From assembly GCA_949128115.1 (NCBI GenBank), contig OX421964.1, positions 31,736,177 to 31,800,176 of the forward strand: a stretch of 64,000 bases of DNA, read 5' to 3'. Below are positions 58,401 through 64,000 of the stretch, in pieces. Position 1 is the stretch's first letter. The number at the start of each line of letters is the position of its first letter. Below the pieces are notes generated by a model. It made no database searches, was not told the origin of the DNA, and worked only from the letters and a program-made list of their open reading frames with translations. Position numbers and translations under genes: made by a program. Source of the stretch: Anaspis maculata (lineage: Eukaryota; Arthropoda; Insecta; Coleoptera; Scraptiidae).

Positions 58401-59136
58401 CTGGGTATACCACTATAATGAAAATTACTATTAAAGGTAGAACTCAAAAATTGGAACCATTCCCAAAAATAATTAGGGGAGTAAAAAATAGGGAGAAAGG
58501 GGGCGGAGGGTACCCTCTATTATCTTCGCCCCTAAAAATGTTTGATGGAATGCGTTATCATTGTTCAATATTATAGAGACCTGTTCTAGTAAACATTGTA
58601 AACCTATGTACCTATAGTTAAAATTATCTACCGATATTTAGGTACCATTTACCACAGGCCACACGTGGATTTATACATACCAGAGTGGTAGGTTCCATCA
58701 CAGTGATGGTGTCATCCTCCAAAAAGTAGATGATATTCACGTGGCGCACCCTGTAGTACTCAAGGGGTGATTCAACGACCGCTTGTTTGAAAAATGCTCT
58801 GAAAGTCAAGCACTTTTGGTCATATAGTGCATAATGGGGCTTGAACTGCGGCAAGGCCACTGCTTTGACCCTGCCATAAGTCAACGAAGGATCAAAGCGA
58901 ACGGGGTCCAAGTTTTGGATAAACTGCACTGAATTGGCTGTCAACTGCCTGCCCCCGACGCCAGAGTAATGATTTTTCGGCAATTTGTAACCATTACAAA
59001 GTGTGAATGTTTGTGCTAGTTGGAAGCGAGTTTGCTGAAAAATGTTCACACTATTAAAAATTTGGGATTGTTGTGTTTGAATACTTACTGTTGGATCAGA
59101 AAATGTAAATCCAGGAAGTTTAGGCAATCCTGCCAT
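52480..59136 (-). CDS. EFHC1/EFHC2-like DM10-domain ciliary protein (722 aa)
   Basis: Axonemal microtubule inner protein family; human EFHC1 and EFHC2 line the doublet lumen in motile cilia. Exons (minus): 59136-59089, 59034-58681, 54531-54046, 53984-53189, 53015-52785, 52733-52480; 2169 nt, all in phase. The first exon gives MAGLPKLPGFTFSDPT, the typical start of this family. Three DM10 domains follow: about residues 86-190 (IIYFLEDDTITVMEP, then HWHWRDLGVG and VDCDTFTREY), 235-350 (IMYFLADDTIAV and LLYDCDDFTRNYF) and roughly 400-500 (FVLFYSLADSTCKIFEPP). The acidic C-terminal part, where vertebrate members carry an EF-hand, has no convincing EF-hand loop. Length is between EFHC1 (640) and EFHC2 (about 750). 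Intron 2 is 4.1 kb and full of foldback repeats. In insects the expected site of action is sperm or sensory cilia. It is divergent from the ELYS gene. Confidence 0.95.
55365..55939. mobile_element. 575-bp foldback in EFHC-like intron 2
   Basis: GGTGATCCAACTTGAGCTTT and AAAGCTCAAGTTGGATCACC at the ends. Pairs continue to the centre (GGACCATGGACCAGT / ACTGGTCCATGGTC; AATCGACTTCCTGA / TCAGAAGGTCGATT). Arms of about 270 bases. Confidence 0.85.
56462..57597. mobile_element. Foldback element with CAGGGTG ends (1.14 kb) in EFHC-like intron 2
   Basis: TACAGGGTGGTTCAACTTAA at the left and GCTGGACCACCCTGTATA at the right. The arms share GATCGATAGAGGATCAAAAA / TTTTTGATTCTCTATCGATC and GCATAATAACGGAGATATA / TATATCTCCGTTATTATGC. 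Interior words recur at 56090-56400 and 58430-58600, so related debris surrounds it. Confidence 0.85.
57907..58189. mobile_element. 283-bp MITE with TGACGTCA-containing arms
   Basis: ATAGACCATTTCCACATGACGT at the left faces ACGTCAGTGGAGATGGTCTAT at the right, and TTGAACGGCTGATTCGGGGC faces GCCCCGAATCAGCTGTTCAA. The middle has short tandem GACTGACG words. Confidence 0.8.
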
Positions 59137-59781
59137 GATTTTTGACAAGTAATTGACCAAACAAGTCTTATCAAATCAAATGAGATCGTTGCTAGGGAAA
59201 TTTTCAAAAAATTTAAATTCGGACAGATTCGGATTAAATGAAATCACGGAAGATGGCTCTGTGGGCGGCTACACGTACACAGTAGCGTCGATTGCAGTGT
59301 AATGTTTTCTTAATAACACTCTGTAGACTACTGTAGCGCCGCTGGATACAAGAATATTAAATGAAAAAAATTCCTTAAAATAAAATGCTTTAGTTGTATC
59401 ATTTCAAAATACATACAAATTGAATTGTTTAGCCGATAATAATTTCCTTATGGTTACCCGATTTTGCGAACCGCACTGGAATGGCGCGCTATTTGACAAA
59501 CGTCAATATTTGACACTTTGCTTGACAAGTTCTGTCGCCATAACCTACAAGATGTGATTGATCAGCTAGAAAATGAGCAGTGAGCACGAAAAAATGAACT
59601 AATTGTGCGGCTTTTCAGTAGTTTCTAAGATTATATCGTGTTTTTACAAAGTGTACCCCAAACCCTGTATATACCGCATGAAGTTCGCTTTGATTAATTT
59701 TTGTGATGTCGTTGTATGCCTCCAAAGTTGTTGCCTTGCCGCAATCAGCTCTTAAATTTTTAGTTCAACAAATCGACAGTG
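59137..59781. promoter_or_regulatory. Shared divergent promoter region between EFHC-like gene and ELYS
   Basis: 645 bp separate the two start codons, which point away from each other. The stretch has no long open frame or foldback. It must contain both 5' UTRs and promoters. Several TTGACA/TGTCAA-type words occur around 59500-59535. I see no clear TATA box for either gene. Confidence 0.5.
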
Positions 59782-62700
59782 ATGACTGCCTCCGAGGTAA
59801 GAATTCAGTCTTGTCGCCCTGCATGCCATTTGATTGAGCCATTTACAGAATATCAGACCGCCGGAGGCCTACTGTCTAACCTAGAATACGCTTGGCTCGC
59901 CAACGGACCCCGGTTGGAGGTCGTGAACACGAAAAATGGCGACAAAATCGGCGCCTGGATTTTCGGCTCCGTCCTCAAAGACCTGGACTCGGAAGTCGTG
60001 TGCGTCGGGGAAGTTGCACGGCCACACGGACGTCCCCCATTGCTGATCGTTGCCGTCGATTGTGCATTGAACGGGAGCACCATTTGTGTGTTCGATTTCA
60101 TCTCGTCGAAAGTCGTGAGGGCCGTACAGGTGGTCGATAAAGTAAGGTGGACTTCACCCTTCCAGGCTGCATGTTGAAATTACAAAATTACAGGTGACGT
60201 CCCTGCATGTTGTGGACTCTGGATTCGAAGTGCTAGCGCTACCCGGTCCTCTGCGTAATTTTGACGGAATCGTCGCCATCGGCACGACGCTGGGCAATGT
60301 GTTCCTTTTGGATATTTGCCGGCAAGCGTGTGATGAGGCCTTGACTACTGGCGGTTTGATGGAAGTACGAGATGAGCTGAATTCATGCCAGCTGAGCTTG
60401 ATAACACCCAGAGACATGAGCAATATTGAAATGCATAAAGAACATGCAGTAAGAGCTGGGCAGCACCTGGCCATCTATTTGAATGGTAATCTTAATTTTA
60501 AGACTCAGTTTTAGGTTGAATGGTGGGGGGGTTAGAAACCTGGGTCTTGCAAATTGTGATGCCACTTGGCACAAAATGTTCTTTGTACATAGGTAGGTAC
60601 ATACTTCTGTGCCTTCAACAAAATTCTCATTTATTATCCGTTCACGTTGCACATGCAGAACTAGAACTTTTTGAATAAAAAATTAAGTAACAAGCTTGGC
60701 CGCTGGGGGGCTACAGCTGACGGCTGCTGCAGTGTGGTTACTGTTGCAAGAGCTAACAACACGTAGCCCTAGCCTGTCACTTCATTTTTGACCAAAAAAA
60801 AAGCATTTGCAACGTGAATGGGTAATAGCTACTTTGGAAGCAAAATATCCAACGACTGGAGTGACTGTACTTTGTCTGGATGTAGAATGAGAAAATATTT
60901 TGTCAGGGAAGCTAACTACAAACGGAAATTCCGTTGATCCTCTTCTTAGTGCAGGTTTTGGGTTTGAAAAAATTAATTCATGAAATTTAAAAGTTTGTAG
61001 TATCGATTCAGAATTTCCACCTCCACCACATACTCAAAATTCCCAAAAATCCTAGTCCAGAAGTTTTGTTTCAGCGCTGTCAAAGTATATCATGTTTGCT
61101 GCAAGCAGCCCAAAAATTGTACAAAAAAAGTTATTGACGAATGTGTTAATACCCTCCTAGGTTAATACTAATAACTTTGCTCTAGTTTGAAAAGTAACAA
61201 AGATATCGTCATTTATCAGAATATCGAAGAATCGAACTTTTGCTTATAACTTGAGAGCAAAAAACTTCACTTATAAAAAGATATCGAGAAAGCGTCACCC
61301 GTTTTTCCATATCTCTAATGGTTGCTAAGTTCTTCTGAGAAAACATCCAAATTTGCCCATCCTGCACAGACGCTGTACCATGAGGTGGGTAACGGAATAA
61401 ACTCATACAGCTCCTAACTTCAATCGTCTGAACCTTCTTCCAGAGTGATAATTCTGTTGTTTTTTTTGCTGATAAATATTTAATTGAGGCGTGATTGAGG
61501 GGAATTCTATAAAGCTTGATGCCACCTTGAAGGAAATGTTCAATACACATAGCCAAAACGTTTGCTGTGGTCTGCCCATATTAGTTTTTATTTGATCTGA
61601 TTATAGCAGAATAGCCCATCCAAGAATGGTGCTAAATTTTTTTTTGAACTTTGCAAAATGCCATAAGTCATTTTTTTCAAATGGAATGCCCCATATTTTA
61701 TCTCACCATTCGATAGCTTTTTTCTTCCTCTTTCATTTTTACTAGGGATATCCTACCCCTAAATTCCATGATTTCAGAGGTAATCGATAATTTTGATAAA
61801 AACGAGGCTCCTACGATTTTTCTAAACAAACCTTGTAATTACAAAAAATTTCAATTTTTAATTTTTAATTGGTAGCACTGCCACAAATTGAAAAAACAAA
61901 AATACGCTTGTAATAGAGCTTGAAAAGCTGAACAAGAAAATAAAATCAAAAGTTGGGCATTTCATTTGAAAAAATCTTTGTTTTTGTTATAGCGCAAAAA
62001 TTGACCTCCTGTATAGTTGAAAATAATTTCACTGGTTGGAACTTTTCAAATCAATAATTTTATGTATTACACCTTTGTCTCTATCTCGTAAGGGAAGGGC
62101 GCTAGGAAAGCCCGACGCACTGTTGCAGGACCCTGTATACAGGTGTTCAAATATTTTTTGCAATTTTGGCGACACCCTGTAATTTATATTATTGTAGTTG
62201 TTGTATGTAGCTTTCTATGCTGATGACAAAAATGTGTGACACTTGAGGGTTTCTTTCCAAATAATTTCTTAAAAATTAATAAATCTTAATTGCAAAGACC
62301 GTATTTTAGGCAGCCAGGAGATGCACTACACTTCATGTTAGAGCTATGAAACTTGCTACACTTCTTTTGGGGAACCGTTTGAAACAATTCTGCCCGAGGT
62401 GTCAATCAAAATTAGGGCTAGGTCCAAAATGGCGGTCGTTTTCCAATATGGCGCCCTACATATGTGAAAATCTCGTATTTGTCCGATTAAATCCCGCAGG
62501 ATGTCGATTCCCATAGATTCAGCTATTGTGAAACTAACTGTAACCACAACAATAGCTAGTATGGAAATCGTCATCCTACGGTATACATTGGGGCGAATAT
62601 GACATTTTCACGTATTCAAGTCGCCATCTTGGAAAACGGCCGCCATTTTGAATGCAGCGATAATTTTCGTGGGCACCTCGGACAGAATCATTTCAAACAG

Positions 62701-64000
62701 TTCCCTAAAAAAGTGTGCCAAATTTCATAGCTCTAACATGAAGTGCAGTAACTTTTCATGTAGCGGCCCTACTAACACCTTTTACTCTATACCTGATATT
62801 TTTATATCCCAATTTTTGTTTTTTTATTGCTATTATCTTCGTTCCCTTGAGAGTTTTATTGTTAGTTTAATGAATGAGATGAAAGGTTGTTGCATCACTG
62901 ATCGTTTGGCTGATTTGGTTATGGAATGAGATAAGACCCTGCGGTCGCATCTCTGGAATAAGTCCACTTTTGCAGTGGCTGAAGGATGGTTTTAAGAAAC
63001 AAGACGTACGCTGGTTATGCCTTCATTCTATTGAACAAGAACATGGGGTTAACAGTCCTAAAAATACATGCTAGCTTATTTTACATGGGGTTAACAGTCC
63101 TAAAAATACATGCTAGCTTATTTCAATCGAAGGCCGCCTAAATTATTATTCTAGGCTAATTCGGTGGCAAATCTCAACTACACAATACTCAACTAGGAGT
63201 CAGTAGCGTCGTTGGGGGCGTACTCTTGCTTGGTCGTGTTCCCCAGGGCCTCCGGAAGGTTGGGCCCAAGCCGAGCGTTGTCCGATGACTACCCTATTAG
63301 TCGGGTGGGAGTGATGTAGCCTAGGGGGAGCGCCACCACTGCGCTTAGGCATTGCAGCATTATCGCGGGTTGACTTTGTCGGTGCAACGTAGCTCGGACT
63401 CACCCCTGGCGATCCCTGTGGAACAGAAAGACAAGGCATTGAGAAGCTTCGACTTAGGAAGTCCAAATAGATTTATAAATGTACCTCGAAATGTATCGAA
63501 GTTTTTTTTTATATATGAGGTATATTTTTAGCCATATATGATCAGTCGACTCCGCATTTTATATTGAAAGGCCCGAAGGGTGAAGACCGGCTTCATGTCA
63601 ATAAAAAGGAAGTAACCGTTAGTGCTCTGCACTATTGCCCCCAGCTGGGCTCCCTGCTCGTCGGCTTCAACTTTGGAGCTTTCCAGATCTACAATTTAAT
63701 AACTATGGAGTTGATCTTCACGTCACCAGTTTGTGAAGAACACATTCCAATATCCCATTTCACCATTCAAGTAATTATGAATATTATTGATTGAAATAAT
63801 ATCGTTTTGTTAACGAATACAATTTTCTGTATAAAGGAACCCGCAGATGATCCAAGAGCGTTTTGTTACATTTGGGCTATGTACAGTGACCAATTCCATG
63901 CAACTTGCTTACCTTTAGCCGTCATGTACACTTGCTGTTACATCTCGAAAGAGTACCACGAAGGCTACGGCTACTTGTACGAAGATTTCCAGTACTGCAA
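59782..64000 (+). CDS. AHCTF1: ELYS (AHCTF1) nucleoporin, N-terminal beta-propeller, runs off the window
   Basis: ELYS binds chromatin and seeds nuclear-pore assembly after mitosis by recruiting the Nup107-160 complex. Exons seen: 59782-60141, 60194-60485, 63571-63770, 63837 to the edge; junctions are in phase. The product starts MTASEVRIQSC and matches the beta-propeller of animal ELYS: GPRLEVVNTKNGDKIGAW, VCVFDFISSKVVRAV-type blade, VFLLDICRQACDEA, AVRAGQHLAIYLN, LGSLLVGFNFGAFQIYN and EPADDPRAFCYIWAM. The central alpha-solenoid and AT-hook tail are outside the window. A GTAAGA directly after the fifth codon (TCC GAG) could be mistaken for a donor, but reading through keeps a long homologous frame. 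Intron 2 is 3.1 kb with a foldback, a 42-bp duplication and a GC-rich patch. Confidence 0.92.
62321..62755. mobile_element. Foldback of about 435 bp in ELYS intron 2
   Basis: TGCACTACACTTCATGTTAG / CTAACATGAAGTGCAGTA at the ends, AATGGCGG.CGTTTTCCAA / TTGGAAAACGGCCGCCATT inside, and CAGGATGTCGATTCCCATAG / CTAGTATGGAAATCGTCATCCTACG-type pairs at the centre. Confidence 0.8.
63041..63124 (+). repeat. Perfect 42-bp tandem duplication in ELYS intron 2
   Basis: Two consecutive identical copies, each beginning ACATGGGGTTAACAGTCCTA and ending in CTAGCTTATTT. No mismatch seen, which suggests a recent event or an assembly artefact. Confidence 0.85.
63195..63425. other. GC-rich patch in ELYS intron 2, nature unknown
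   Basis: A sharply bounded GC-rich stretch in AT-rich intron DNA (GGGGGCGTACTCTTGCTTGG, CCAGGGCCTCCGGAAGG, GTCGGGTGGGAGTGATG). It is open in one minus frame for 88 codons but the peptide is low-complexity. It could be a fragment of a GC-rich mobile element or structured RNA-derived sequence. Confidence 0.35.

Overview
The window is eukaryotic nuclear DNA, almost certainly from an insect. Genes are split by GT-AG introns of about 60 bp to 6.6 kb, the DNA between exons is AT-rich and full of foldback elements, and the protein set fits an arthropod: type II membrane neprilysins, a thioester-containing protein (TEP), a DM10 ciliary protein and the nucleoporin ELYS. The order cannot be fixed from sequence alone; frequent TACCTAC/GTAGGTA runs and ACAGGGTG-ended foldbacks occur in several beetle and hemipteran genomes.

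Layout: (1) 434-22755, three M13 (neprilysin) paralogs. Two lie in tandem on the minus strand (434-2222, running off the left edge; 2520-6673, complete) and one on the plus strand (10715-22755, complete). The plus-strand copy has an intact zinc-protease site. The complete minus-strand copy keeps a full reading frame but has lost the catalytic glutamate, one zinc histidine and the other motifs, so it is a predicted pseudoprotease. (2) 22997-24055, an unrecognised single-exon gene (minus) that converges on the active neprilysin. (3) 24056-31111, a repeat-rich intergenic stretch with several foldback elements, a duplicated block and a ~256-bp tandem satellite. (4) 31112-38687, PIG-T, a subunit of GPI transamidase (plus). 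(5) 39386-51004, a full-length 1495-aa TEP/alpha-2-macroglobulin (minus) with an intact GCGEQ thioester site and a hydrophobic C-terminal tail typical of GPI attachment. (6) 52480-59136, an EFHC1/EFHC2-like axonemal protein with three DM10 domains (minus). (7) 59782 to the right edge, the N-terminal beta-propeller of ELYS (plus), divergent from the EFHC gene across 645 bp.

The genes are not one pathway, but two links stand out. The neprilysin cluster shows local duplication with one copy decayed to a non-catalytic form. PIG-T, part of the enzyme that attaches GPI anchors, sits next to a TEP that looks like a GPI-anchored substrate; this is probably chance linkage.

Most of the remaining sequence is mobile-element debris: two proven hAT-type insertions with 8-bp target duplications, a second opposite-strand copy of part of one of them inside a PIG-T intron, a truncated LINE inside the arm of an older foldback, and at least fifteen foldback/MITE elements, several sharing CAGGGTG or CCGGGTG ends beside TATA although their interiors differ. 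I saw no CRISPR array, operon or other prokaryotic feature. Exon borders were read by hand from GT/AG signals and checked by reading-frame arithmetic; none is backed by transcript data.
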